This document shows positions 16,802 through 24,627 of a stretch of 29,037 bases of DNA, one piece after another. Source of the DNA: BMS3Bbin07 sp036244995 (GTDB lineage: Bacteria; Nitrospirota; Thermodesulfovibrionia; Thermodesulfovibrionales; JdFR-85); contig BTTF01000018.1 of NCBI GenBank assembly GCA_036244995.1, positions 1 to 29,037 on the forward strand. Direction: 5' to 3'. The position numbers and the translations under genes were made by a program. Every line of letters begins with the position of its first letter. Position 1 is the stretch's first letter. The notes below the pieces were generated by a model. It searched no databases and was not told the DNA's origin. It saw only the letters and a list, made by a program, of their open reading frames with translations.

Positions 16802-17830
16802 ATGGCTGCCGACGGCAAACGCCCGACAACCGTTGTTACAGACACACCCCTCCTGAGAATAAAGGACCTCAACATCTTCTTCAGAAAAAAAGAGACTCCC
16901 CTTGCGGCTGTCTCAAACCTCGAACTTGACATCAGGCCCGGGGAAACCTTTGGTCTTGCCGGTGAGAGCGGGTGCGGTAAAAGCATCACAGCACTGTCAA
17001 TCATGGGTCTGCTTCCAGGCACTGCCTATGCCACAGGAAAGATACTTTTCAGTCTGCCGATGAGCGGCAAAGAAACGGATATCCTGAATCTTGATGAATC
17101 CACACTACGCTCTATAAGGGGAAAAGAGATGGGGATGGTCTTTCAGGAACCAATGACCTCCCTGAACCCTGTCTTTACTATTGGGTACCAGATATCGGAG
17201 GTCCTGACAACACATGAAGGGCTCTCAGGGAAAGCGGCAACCGGGAGGACAGTGGAACTACTTCGCCTCGTCCATATACCATCACCTGAACACAGGATAA
17301 AGGACTACCCGCACCAGCTCTCGGGGGGTATGCGTCAGAGGGTGATGATAGCAATGGCTGTAGCGTGCAATCCCTCCCTGCTGATAGCCGATGAGCCCAC
17401 AACAGCCCTTGATGTAACGATTCAGGCGGAGATACTCAACCTTCTGTTTGATATCAAGGAGGAACGGGGAATGTCCATCCTGCTTATTACTCATGACCTT
17501 GCAATCATATCTGAAAATGCCGACAGGGTAGCCATCATGTATGCCGGCAGGATCGTGGAGATAGCTCCTGTTGACACACTTTTCCGGAAACCTGCCCATC
17601 CCTATACTCTTGGCCTGCTTCACTCCCTTCCGGTGGCAAGGGATATTCAGTTAAAGCCGATCCCGGGATCAGTCCCGGATCTGGACGAACTGCCCCCGGG
17701 CTGCAAGTTCTCAACACGGTGTACATACAGGACTGCGGTATGCGACCTCGAAGAGCCACCACTGCACAGGATCGAACAGAACCATCTCGTCAGATGTTTC
17801 AGGGTGGAGGATGTTATCCGGCAGGGTTAA
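16802..17830 (+). CDS. dppD: peptide ABC transporter ATP-binding protein (DppD/OppD-like)
   Basis: This is one of the two ATPase subunits of a peptide or nickel-type importer. The 342-residue protein shows Walker A GESGCGKS (about 54-61), Q-loop FQEPMTSLNP, signature LSGGMRQRV, Walker B LLIADEPTTALD and the switch motif ITHD. The C-terminal oligopeptide-transporter extension has four cysteines (GCKFSTRC, VC, RC), a pattern that binds a 4Fe-4S cluster in some OppD proteins. The ATG at 16802 is chosen because the family start follows it directly; 30 codons upstream would overlap the TPR gene. It lies 5 bp after the TPR gene and 1 bp before dppF. Substrate cannot be read from the ATPase. Confidence 0.92.
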   Translation: MAADGKRPTTVVTDTPLLRIKDLNIFFRKKETPLAAVSNLELDIRPGETFGLAGESGCGKSITALSIMGLLPGTAYATGKILFSLPMSGKETDILNLDESTLRSIRGKEMGMVFQEPMTSLNPVFTIGYQISEVLTTHEGLSGKAATGRTVELLRLVHIPSPEHRIKDYPHQLSGGMRQRVMIAMAVACNPSLLIADEPTTALDVTIQAEILNLLFDIKEERGMSILLITHDLAIISENADRVAIMYAGRIVEIAPVDTLFRKPAHPYTLGLLHSLPVARDIQLKPIPGSVPDLDELPPGCKFSTRCTYRTAVCDLEEPPLHRIEQNHLVRCFRVEDVIRQG

Positions 17831-17831
17831 T

Positions 17832-18806
17832 ATGGAAATACTAAGGACGGAAAATCTCAAAAAATACTACGAAATCAAGGCAGGCAGCTTTGGTAAGACA
17901 AAGACCTTAAAGGCCGTGGATGGAGTGAGCATATCCGTTGATTCGAACAGGGTCTTTGCTATTGTCGGTGAGAGCGGATGTGGAAAATCAACGTTTGCAA
18001 GACTCGTACTGCAACTGGTCAGGCCCACAGGGGGGGATGTCTTCTTCAGGGGGAATAATATCCACAAAGCCAGCGTCAGGGAACTAAAAAACTTCAGGAG
18101 GGCGGTCCAGGTGATTTTTCAGGACCCCTTTGCATCACTGAATCCAAGGATGAAGATATTGTCCATCCTGTCCGAACCACTGATTATCCACAATATCGCG
18201 CCCAAAAAAGAACTTAAGGACCGGATTGCAGGGCTTCTTGAAACCGTTGGACTAAAGCCCGAACACATGAACCGTTATCCCCATGAGTTCAGCGGGGGAC
18301 AGAGGCAGAGGGTCTGTATAGCACGTGCACTGGCCCTGTCACCTGAGCTCATTGTGGCAGATGAGCCTTTATCTTCCCTTGACGTCTCCATACAGGCCCA
18401 GATAATCAACCTGCTCGGTGACCTTAAAAAGGAGAAAAAGCTATCGTTTATATTCATCAGTCACGACCTGAACGTGGTTTATTACTTTGCCGACGTGGTG
18501 GCAGTCATGTACCTGGGAAAAATCGTTGAAGAGGCGGATGCTGAAAAGATATTTCAGGACCCTCAGCACCCTTACACCGAGATGCTCCTGAATGCCATAC
18601 CCAGGGTAAGGGTTACACAAGAGGAGATAACGGAAAAGAAACAGGACAAATTCGTAAAAACCTGTAACAGCATTCCTGAAATGGCCGAATTACCTTCAGG
18701 CTGTCTCTTCTATCCAAGATGTCCGAAAAAAGTATCATCATGCAGCAAGGAGACACCTGAACTGAGAGATACAGGGGACAGAAAAATCGCCTGTCACCTT
18801 TGTTGA
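17832..18806 (+). CDS. dppF: peptide ABC transporter ATP-binding protein (DppF/OppF-like)
   Basis: This is the partner ATPase of the preceding DppD-like subunit. The 324-residue protein has Walker A GESGCGKST (about 46-54), Q-loop FQDPFASLNPRM, signature FSGGQRQRVCIARAL, Walker B LIVADEPLSSLD and ISHD. The C-terminal extension carries cysteines in GCLFYPRCPKK, SC and ACHLC, again a possible Fe-S site. ATG 17832 sits just after the dppD TAA with an AGGG ribosome site 5 bases upstream. No permease (dppB/C) or substrate-binding protein gene is near, so the membrane parts must be encoded elsewhere. Confidence 0.92.
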   Translation: MEILRTENLKKYYEIKAGSFGKTKTLKAVDGVSISVDSNRVFAIVGESGCGKSTFARLVLQLVRPTGGDVFFRGNNIHKASVRELKNFRRAVQVIFQDPFASLNPRMKILSILSEPLIIHNIAPKKELKDRIAGLLETVGLKPEHMNRYPHEFSGGQRQRVCIARALALSPELIVADEPLSSLDVSIQAQIINLLGDLKKEKKLSFIFISHDLNVVYYFADVVAVMYLGKIVEEADAEKIFQDPQHPYTEMLLNAIPRVRVTQEEITEKKQDKFVKTCNSIPEMAELPSGCLFYPRCPKKVSSCSKETPELRDTGDRKIACHLC

Positions 18807-18823
18807 TTTTACAGGTTAATCAA

Positions 18824-18885
18824 CACAGAGACACTGAGGCACGGAGCAAGCATCTCTTTTTCTCCGTGCCTCTGTGCCTCAGTGG
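18824..18885. repeat. large hairpin after dppF
   Basis: AGGCACGGAG (18837-18846) pairs perfectly with CTCCGTGCCT (18862-18871) around a 15-nt T-rich loop. The arms extend outward with a second CCTCAGTG register. The sequence belongs to the cacagag/gaggcacggag type of dispersed palindrome often seen between genes. It may end transcription from dppF. Confidence 0.65.
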
Positions 18886-18953
18886 TTCAAGTCAGTCATT
18901 TTCAATGTCGCTTCCCTACCTTAGAATTGAGGCTTTTTATTGCTGAAGCCGGG

Positions 18954-18959
18954 TATAAT
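18954..18959 (+). promoter_or_regulatory. -10 box abutting the SspB-like start
   Basis: A perfect TATAAT ends 5 bases before the ATG at 18965, so transcription would begin at or next to the start codon. No ribosome site is visible, consistent with a leaderless mRNA. The -35 is weak. Confidence 0.4.
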
Positions 18960-18964
18960 ATATA

Positions 18965-19381
18965 ATGGAAAAGAGAGAAGAAACAGACATCAGACTGAAT
19001 GAACTGAAGCGACATATCTTCTATGAGCTCCTCGACCTTACCGGAAGGGTCTTTGTTGTTGTCAGGAATGCTGAAAACGTGATTATCGGCAACAGGGGAT
19101 TTCTCCCTGAAGAGGAGGAAAAGGGACTTATCCTGGTCTTCAACAAGGGAATGAAATTTACGTGGGATGACTATGGCATTGATGCCAGGCTCGTCTTTGG
19201 AACAAACCCCCAGCACTGTATTGTCCCGGCAGAACATATAATGGGGGTCTATTGTCCTGCGCTGAACTCACAATTTTTATGTCTGACGGATATAGGACCG
19301 GAAACCGCCGTTGCGTCAACCATCGGGGAGAAAAAGTCGTCAAAAGTTGTCAAGGTTGACTTCCGGAAGAAAAAGACCTGA
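18965..19381 (+). CDS. SspB-like ClpXP adaptor candidate
   Basis: The 138-residue protein aligns by eye with stringent starvation protein B, which carries ssrA-tagged proteins to ClpXP. N-terminal helix ELKRHIFYELLDL, then strands VFVVV and LILVFNKG, then IDARLVFGTNPQHCIVPAEH followed by IMGVYCP mirror the SspB core (strand, ARFGG-x-P-x-x-x-x-VP, then I-Y). The linker leads to a basic C terminus KVVKVDFRKKKT, like the short ClpX-binding tail of SspB proteins (VVxLxxFRKK in alphaproteobacterial forms). The match is from pattern memory. It stands alone, between dppF and a convergent gene, with its own -10 box. If right, it recruits tagged substrates in the cytoplasm. Confidence 0.6.
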   Translation: MEKREETDIRLNELKRHIFYELLDLTGRVFVVVRNAENVIIGNRGFLPEEEEKGLILVFNKGMKFTWDDYGIDARLVFGTNPQHCIVPAEHIMGVYCPALNSQFLCLTDIGPETAVASTIGEKKSSKVVKVDFRKKKT

Positions 19382-19429
19382 AAGCGGCATCAAGACAATA
19401 CTCTCGAGGCAACAGATATGCCGTGTCTC

Positions 19430-19882
19430 TCAGAAGAAATAGCGTTGATGTGTTGACCTGAGTATAAAGTTCCAGAGAGAATATTCCGTTGAGATAAGAC
19501 CGCAAACGGGAATCCTGTAATTGCCCACAATCCTGTAAAACATCTTTGCAGCACCCGAATAGAAACTCAGGCTCAATAAACGCCTCTTAAAGGCTTCGGG
19601 ACAAAAGCTCTGATAAAAGAGTATCTTGACCGCCGCCTTTTTGTATGCATTAATGGATACCTGTGTCTTTTCAGCCTCTTCTTTCAGGACGTCTATAACC
19701 CTTACAAGGTCTCCTGAGTCGTCAAGGTACTTTTCAGGATCAACAAAACCTGTCAGCATTTTTGAAAGGTACTCTATCTGCAGGAACTTTTCCCTTGTAT
19801 CAATACTGGCCTCCTCGCAAACCTTTACGATGTAATACCTGAAAAACCTTTCCGGGTCTATCCTTTCCGTAACCTGTTTCAT
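19430..19882 (-). CDS. unrecognised 150-residue helical protein
   Basis: I do not recognise a family. The protein is predicted mostly helical, with charged N-terminal helices (EEASIDTREKFLQIEYLSKM), a central VIDVLKEEAEKTQ helix, and a more hydrophobic, aromatic C-terminal half (LFYQSFCPEAF, LSFYSGAAKMFYRIVG) ending in HQRYFF. No signal peptide or obvious catalytic motif is seen. The start is well supported: GAGGAGG lies 5 bases before the ATG. It is convergent with the SspB-like gene and divergent from the tRNA cluster. A TATAAT on the minus strand (19947-19942) may belong to its promoter. Confidence 0.72.
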   Translation of the reverse strand: MKQVTERIDPERFFRYYIVKVCEEASIDTREKFLQIEYLSKMLTGFVDPEKYLDDSGDLVRVIDVLKEEAEKTQVSINAYKKAAVKILFYQSFCPEAFKRRLLSLSFYSGAAKMFYRIVGNYRIPVCGLISTEYSLWNFILRSTHQRYFF

Positions 19883-19989
19883 CTCGACCTCCTCTGATAC
19901 TATATCGGAAGTTACAGGAGATTTCTTTAATCCCTGGTTTTATTATACAAGATTCCGGAGGAAGTTTCTATTGACTCCCTGACCATAAT

Positions 19990-20019
19990 TTGACATTTCA
20001 CAACATTTTTTAGTAGGCT
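19990..20019 (+). promoter_or_regulatory. possible tRNA cluster promoter
   Basis: A perfect TTGACA (19990-19995), 18-bp spacer and a weak TAGGCT (20014-20019) end 8 bases before the mature 5' end of tRNA-Pro. Confidence 0.45.
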
Positions 20020-20027
20020 TAAAAGTT

Positions 20028-20105
20028 CGGGGCGTAGCGCAGCCTGGTTAGCGCACCTGCCTTGGGAGCAGGGGGTCGGTGGTTCGAATCCACTCGCCCC
20101 GACCA
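20028..20105 (+). tRNA. tRNA-Pro (TGG)
   Basis: The acceptor stem CGGGGCG pairs with CGCCCCG. The anticodon arm is CCTGC-CTTGGGA-GCAGG with anticodon TGG, reading CCA and other proline codons. The T-arm contains GGTTCGAATCC. Discriminator A and an encoded CCA complete it. First of three tRNAs in one direction. Confidence 0.97.
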
Positions 20106-20177
20106 TTCTGAATTTAAACCGGAACAACAGATAGAAAAACCGATTTTATACTCAGACTCTTAAAAAGGCAATCAAAT

Positions 20178-20254
20178 GCGCCTGTAGCTCAGCAGGAAAG
20201 AGCAACTGACTTCTAATCAGTGGGTCGGGGGTTCAAATCCTCCCAGGCGCACCA
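20178..20254 (+). tRNA. tRNA-Arg (TCT)
   Basis: Acceptor GCGCCTG pairs with CAGGCGC. The anticodon arm ACTGA-CTTCTAA-TCAGT gives anticodon TCT, reading AGA/AGG. The T-arm contains GGTTCAAATCC and CCA is encoded. The gap from tRNA-Pro is 72 bp. Confidence 0.97.
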
Positions 20255-20329
20255 CTATTAGCAAAATACAGGCTGCTTCTGATAAAATACAGTTAATCCT
20301 GATCTGAGAGTAATGGTCGTTTTATTATG

Positions 20330-20405
20330 GTGAGCGTAGCTCAATGGTTAGAGCACTGGACTGTGGCTCCAGCGGTTGTGGGTTCGAGTCCCATCGCTCA
20401 CCCCA
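20330..20405 (+). tRNA. tRNA-His (GTG)
   Basis: Acceptor GTGAGCG pairs with CGCTCAC. The anticodon arm CTGGA-CTGTGGC-TCCAG gives GTG. A G at 20329 can pair with discriminator C73, the extra G-1:C73 pair that identifies histidine tRNA. CCA is encoded. Confidence 0.97.
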
Positions 20406-20471
20406 TCATTTTATCCATTTCCTGACACGATTGCTGAAAACATTTAACAGGTCCCCGGAATTTTTCCTATT

Positions 20472-21845
20472 ATGAACCTTGAAGATACCATAGTTGCCAT
20501 CTCCACCCCTGCAGGTGAGGGCGGGATAGGTATAGTCAGATTAAGCGGAAAAGATGCAATAAATATTGCTTCCAGGATATTCTGCTCACCCAAGGGAAAA
20601 TCGCCCGCAAAAACCCGCTCCCACACCATACTCTACGGGTATATCACCAATCCTGAAAACCTCACCCCTGTTGATGAAGTGCTGCTATCCGTTATGAGGG
20701 CACCGCATTCATATACCAGGGAAGATGTAGTGGAGATTAACTGCCATGGTGGGATGATAGCCTTGAGAAAGGTTCTTGAGCTGACTGCAAAAGAAGGTGC
20801 AAGGCTTGCAGAGCCGGGAGAATTCACCTTCAGGGCCTTTATGAACGGCAGGATAGACCTCTCCCAGGCAGAGGCAACAATCGACTTGATAAGGGCAAAG
20901 ACAGACAGGAGCAGGAAACTCGCCATTGAACAACTCTCCGGGGTACTCTCTGAAAAGATAACCTCCACGAAAAACGCCATTGTGGGAATCTGTGCACATA
21001 TTGAGGCATATATTGATTTCCCGGAAGAGGAGCTGGACCTGCAGACCAGGGCTGAACTGGGCAGGAAAACAGATGAGGTCATTCTGCAACTCCGCAAACT
21101 CTCTTCAACATACGATGAAGCCCGGTTCTTCCGGGAGGGCCTCTCTGTGGCGATTATCGGAAAACCGAACGTCGGGAAATCCTCCCTCCTCAATGCCCTC
21201 ATTGAACGGGAGAGGGCGATTGTAACGGAACTTCCGGGTACGACAAGGGATGTCATTGAGGAGGGTCTGAACATAAACGGTCTGCCCTTACGGATAATGG
21301 ATACAGCAGGCATCAGGGAGACCCACAACCTTGCTGAAAGCGAGGGGGTCAGAAGGAGCCTCCTGGCTATTGACGGTGCGGATTTAGTGCTGGCAATGTT
21401 TGATATAAACCTCCCGTTGAAAGCCGAAGACTTCAGCATTATTGAAAAAATCCGGGACAGAAAAAGCATTATTGTCCTTAACAAGGCAGACCTGCCCCAT
21501 TCAGTCGGGGAAGACCTCTTTCCTGAAGACCTTCCCATGGTCAGGATATCGGCTAAAACAGGTGCGGGCATAGACGCTCTGAAGAGAGAGGTAGAGGCCC
21601 GGATATTTAAAAGCGGTGCATCTTCTGACGGGGTCATGATAACAAACCTGAGGCACAAACTGGCCCTTGACCATGCAACAAAATCCCTGTTAAGGGCATC
21701 CGGGGCCATAAAAAACAAAATGCCCTGCGAGATAACGGCCTTTGAACTGAGAGACGGTCTTGACAGGCTGGGAGAGATTGCCGGCGAGACTACAACAGAG
21801 GATATCCTGAACAGGATATTCAGTCAGTTCTGTATCGGAAAATAA
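20472..21845 (+). CDS. mnmE: tRNA modification GTPase MnmE
   Basis: MnmE, with MnmG, adds the (carboxymethyl)aminomethyl group at C5 of wobble uridine in tRNAs such as Arg-TCT. The 457-residue protein is complete: an N-terminal folate-binding domain (opening DTIVAISTPAGEGGIGIVRLSG), a helical domain, and an inserted GTPase domain with G1 GKPNVGKSS (about 230-238), G3 DTAG (277) and G4 NKAD. The C terminus CIGK has the essential cysteine at 454. It follows the tRNA cluster by 66 bp; one upstream tRNA, Arg-TCT, is a likely substrate. mnmG is not in the window. Confidence 0.97.
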   Translation: MNLEDTIVAISTPAGEGGIGIVRLSGKDAINIASRIFCSPKGKSPAKTRSHTILYGYITNPENLTPVDEVLLSVMRAPHSYTREDVVEINCHGGMIALRKVLELTAKEGARLAEPGEFTFRAFMNGRIDLSQAEATIDLIRAKTDRSRKLAIEQLSGVLSEKITSTKNAIVGICAHIEAYIDFPEEELDLQTRAELGRKTDEVILQLRKLSSTYDEARFFREGLSVAIIGKPNVGKSSLLNALIERERAIVTELPGTTRDVIEEGLNINGLPLRIMDTAGIRETHNLAESEGVRRSLLAIDGADLVLAMFDINLPLKAEDFSIIEKIRDRKSIIVLNKADLPHSVGEDLFPEDLPMVRISAKTGAGIDALKREVEARIFKSGASSDGVMITNLRHKLALDHATKSLLRASGAIKNKMPCEITAFELRDGLDRLGEIAGETTTEDILNRIFSQFCIGK

Positions 21846-21931
21846 GCCGGGCTATCAGTCGTACTGAACCTGCAAGCAGACTAACCTCTTCGTTCAGACG
21901 ATCCCTCAGTAACAGCCGACGCCCCTTAAAC

Positions 21932-23284
21932 CTAAATCACGGACAACTTCGAAAGGGCCTCTTTTATCTTCTCCTCAGGGTATTCATAATCGGTCAATTT
22001 GCCCGCAAGGTAGTCTGCATATGCCTGGAGGTCGAGATAGCCGTGGCCGCTGAGATTAAAGAGCAGGGTCTTCTCCTTCCCCTCCTCCTTGCAGAGCAAC
22101 GCCTCGTCAATGGCAGCCCTTATGGCATGGGAGGTCTCGGGAGCAGGAATTATACCCTCTGTGCGGGAAAACAGCAACGCCGCCTCAAACACTGTTGTCT
22201 GTGGATATGCCTTTGCCTCTATCAACCCGTCGTGATAGAGCTGGCACAGCAGGGGTGCGTCCCCGTGATATCTGAGTCCGCCTGCATGTATGCCGGGAGG
22301 CATAAAATCATGTCCAAGGGTATACATCATTGAAAGCGGAGTCAGTCCGGCAGTGTCGCCAAAGTCATACCTGAACTCACCCTTTGTCAGCGTCGGGCAT
22401 GATTCAGGCTCAACGGCCATTACTCTCAGCTCCTTTCCGTTTATCTTGTCCCGGAGAAAGGGAAAGCTCACACCGGCAAGGTTGCTCCCTCCGCCGCAGC
22501 ATCCGATTATGATATCAGGATAGTCTCCTATGAGTTCAAACTGCCTCTTTGTTTCAAGCCCTATTACCGTCTGGTGCAGGAGCACATGGTTAAGCACCGA
22601 GCCGAGGGCATAATTCGTATCACTACGGCCTGATGCATCCTCAACCGCCTCTGATATGGCTATGCCGAGACTTCCCGGACTGTCCGGGTCTGCCTCAAGT
22701 ATCTTCTTTCCTGACTGCGTAATATCTGTAGGACTTGCATGGACAGTGGCACCCCAGGTCTCCATCGCTATCCTTCTGTAAGGCTTCTGGTTATAACTCA
22801 CCTTCACCATGTAAACAGTAACGTCCACACCAAAGAGGCTTCCTGCTAACGCCATTGCAGAGCCCCACTGACCGGCACCTGTCTCTGTGGCAATCCTCTT
22901 TATGCCGGCCTCCCTGTTGTAGTATGCCTGGGGTATGGACGTATTGGGTTTATGACTGCCGGCAGGGCTTACCCCTTCATATTTGTAATATATCTTTGCA
23001 GGCGTGCCGAGTGCCTCTTCGAGCCTGCGGGCCCTGTACAGCGGACTCGGCCTCCAGAGGGCGTAGGCATTCATAACCTCTTCCGGTATATCTATCCACC
23101 TCTCTGTTGACACTTCCTGTTCAATAAGTGACATGGGAAAGATCGCAGCAAGGTCATCAGGACCAATGGGCTGTTTTGTAGCCGGATGCAGCGGCGGAAC
23201 TGGAAGGTTCGGCATGTCCGCCATGATGTTGTACCACTTGGAAGGGATCTCGTTGTCTGGCAACACAATCTTTGTGTCTCTCAT
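21932..23284 (-). CDS. trpB: tryptophan synthase beta chain, TrpB2 type
   Basis: This PLP enzyme joins indole and serine to tryptophan. The 450-residue length and the N-terminal extension (LPDNEIPSKWYNIMADMP) with VSTERWIDIPEEV mark the TrpB2 group, longer than the usual TrpB1 of about 400. The PLP lysine sits in AGSHKPNTS, the phosphate loop in GCCGGGSNLAG, and ETGAGQWGSAMA is the substrate loop. TrpB2 enzymes generally work without stable TrpA, and indeed no trp genes adjoin it; it may salvage indole or stand in for TrpB1. GGAGGTGTT before ATG 23284 sets the start, and a minus-strand TATAAT lies at 23323-23318. Confidence 0.93.
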   Translation of the reverse strand: MRDTKIVLPDNEIPSKWYNIMADMPNLPVPPLHPATKQPIGPDDLAAIFPMSLIEQEVSTERWIDIPEEVMNAYALWRPSPLYRARRLEEALGTPAKIYYKYEGVSPAGSHKPNTSIPQAYYNREAGIKRIATETGAGQWGSAMALAGSLFGVDVTVYMVKVSYNQKPYRRIAMETWGATVHASPTDITQSGKKILEADPDSPGSLGIAISEAVEDASGRSDTNYALGSVLNHVLLHQTVIGLETKRQFELIGDYPDIIIGCCGGGSNLAGVSFPFLRDKINGKELRVMAVEPESCPTLTKGEFRYDFGDTAGLTPLSMMYTLGHDFMPPGIHAGGLRYHGDAPLLCQLYHDGLIEAKAYPQTTVFEAALLFSRTEGIIPAPETSHAIRAAIDEALLCKEEGKEKTLLFNLSGHGYLDLQAYADYLAGKLTDYEYPEEKIKEALSKLSVI

Positions 23285-23401
23285 AACACCTCCATCAAAA
23301 AGGGTTTATATTCTTCCATTATACACTCTTCTCCGGAAAAGCTTCCTGATTTTTGGCATAGGATAGACTGCCTGCTTACAGCTCTTTGAGCACAGACTTT
23401 C

Positions 23402-24196
23402 TCACCATGCTGCGTCTATCTGAAGAAGTGCCCGTGTGTCAAACTCTCTGTCTGATGTCAGGGCAATCTGGGAGCCCACGCCAAGAAATATCTCTGGTTT
23501 CAACTTAAACTTCAAGGCAGGCAACAGATAAAATATTGTTTCATCCTCCGTTAACTCTCCTGACACTTCAATTATCGGAAACATGGAGTCAGTGGCCTTG
23601 AATATCCCGGAAAGTCCAAGCTCCACCATCTTCATCTCAGGCATATAGTGAACATTGCCGTCAAAAATTGCAATGTCTTTAAAAACCTTGCGCCCGGCTA
23701 CTCCAAAAGCCCCGACAATATCATCCTGACCCTCCGCAATAGTTCCCGAGGGAATCAGTGCGCCTCCGAATACAGAGACACCACTCTCCGCTTCAGCATC
23801 CTGAAGAACCGCATACATCAGCATAACGTCAGTGCGCGAGCTTTGCTTGATTGCGTTATTACGAACGTGCAGACCTAAACGATTGTAAATACCGGCTTCA
23901 AGATGAAATCCATAATCACCGGTCGAATCCTCACCACTATAACCCTGGCGATAGCCTGTTATTCTCGCAGACACCATACCGGGCATATCCGGAATACCCA
24001 TATGGTTAAAAAACGGATGAGGAAATCCTGATGCCATCTCCGTACCCCCATCCTTCCCCATCACCATACCACCCTCATCCATACGAGCCCGTTGTGAGCC
24101 AAACTCCCCTTCTCCCGTTTGGGCATACGCACAACTTACGGTTAAAGCGATTACAGCCACGGTAAAAACAGCATTTACAAAAAACATTCTCCTCAT
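23402..24196 (-). CDS. secreted, probable outer-membrane beta-barrel protein
   Basis: The protein has 264 residues with a signal peptide of about 25 residues (MRRMFF..., hydrophobic core AVIALTVS, cut after AYA). A Gly/Met/His-rich linker follows (about residues 38-73: repeated GGM, GGTEM, HPFFNHMG, DMPGM). The rest alternates hydrophobic and polar residues as beta strands, ending in LLQIDAAW with a C-terminal aromatic residue, as outer-membrane barrels do. The Met/His-rich stretch could bind metal, but that is speculation. AGGAGGGATTTT before ATG 24196 supports the start. It is monocistronic; no partner identifies a substrate. Confidence 0.72.
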   Translation of the reverse strand: MRRMFFVNAVFTVAVIALTVSCAYAQTGEGEFGSQRARMDEGGMVMGKDGGTEMASGFPHPFFNHMGIPDMPGMVSARITGYRQGYSGEDSTGDYGFHLEAGIYNRLGLHVRNNAIKQSSRTDVMLMYAVLQDAEAESGVSVFGGALIPSGTIAEGQDDIVGAFGVAGRKVFKDIAIFDGNVHYMPEMKMVELGLSGIFKATDSMFPIIEVSGELTEDETIFYLLPALKFKLKPEIFLGVGSQIALTSDREFDTRALLQIDAAW

Positions 24197-24345
24197 AAAA
24201 TCCCTCCTTTTGAAAAAAACATATATGAGACCATGGACACCCTCTTTGAAAGGGGCAGGAATAAAATACTACCATGTTTTTAAAACCTTTGTCCCGGAAA
24301 CGGGGATTTCTGTCTTCATGCAGTTGCCCGACGAACGATAATTCA

Positions 24346-24492
24346 GGGATCAGGTCTCAACATTCAACATTTGACAGCAAGCGAACCTCGGTTGTCACTT
24401 GAAAATGCAGTTAATAACAGCAGGAAACATGAATAAAAACGACTAAGTGTGGTAACGATAACAGGAAATGTTTAATGTTGAGACCTGACCCC
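24346..24492. mobile_element. MITE-like element with 27-bp inverted ends
   Basis: Arms at 24346-24372 and 24466-24492 are inverted copies with only two mismatches over 27 bp; they share the core CAGGTCTCAACATT. The 93-bp centre has no long reading frame. The size and structure fit a non-autonomous element moved by a transposase elsewhere. GGTCTCAACATT-type ends are often seen beside REP-associated (IS200-like) transposases, but no such gene is in this window. Confidence 0.65.
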
Positions 24493-24504
24493 TATTCTTC
24501 TTCC

Positions 24505-24619
24505 GTATAAAGTCGAACAGTTGTCTTTTTCTGTCATTCCGGCTTGTCCGGAATCGTTCTATAATAAGGATTCCCGACTCGCTCCACTTGCGGGAATGAC
24601 AAATAACTGCACTTTATAC
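24505..24619. repeat. 115-bp imperfect palindrome
   Basis: GTATAAAGT (24505-24513) matches ACTTTATAC (24611-24619) inverted. Further in, GTCATTCCGG pairs with the GGGAATGAC near 24592-24600, and an inner GAATC faces GATTC. It resembles the widespread GTCATTCCGG.../...GGGAATGAC dispersed palindrome family. It follows the MITE-like element by 12 bp. Confidence 0.6.
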
Positions 24620-24627
24620 ACAGACTC

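Noticed and set aside
19927..20127. A 66-codon minus-strand frame containing GASGFEPPTPCSQGRCANQAA-like residues
   Set aside because: It is the reverse complement of the tRNA-Pro gene, a frequent false gene call.
20028..20405. tRNA cluster as an integration site for the right-hand accessory region
   Set aside because: The repeat-rich region begins 4 kb away after core genes, there is no integrase and no repeat of a tRNA 3' end was seen.
20633..21718. A 361-codon minus-strand frame inside mnmE
   Set aside because: It is fully antisense to the intact MnmE frame and Ser/Arg rich with no domain.
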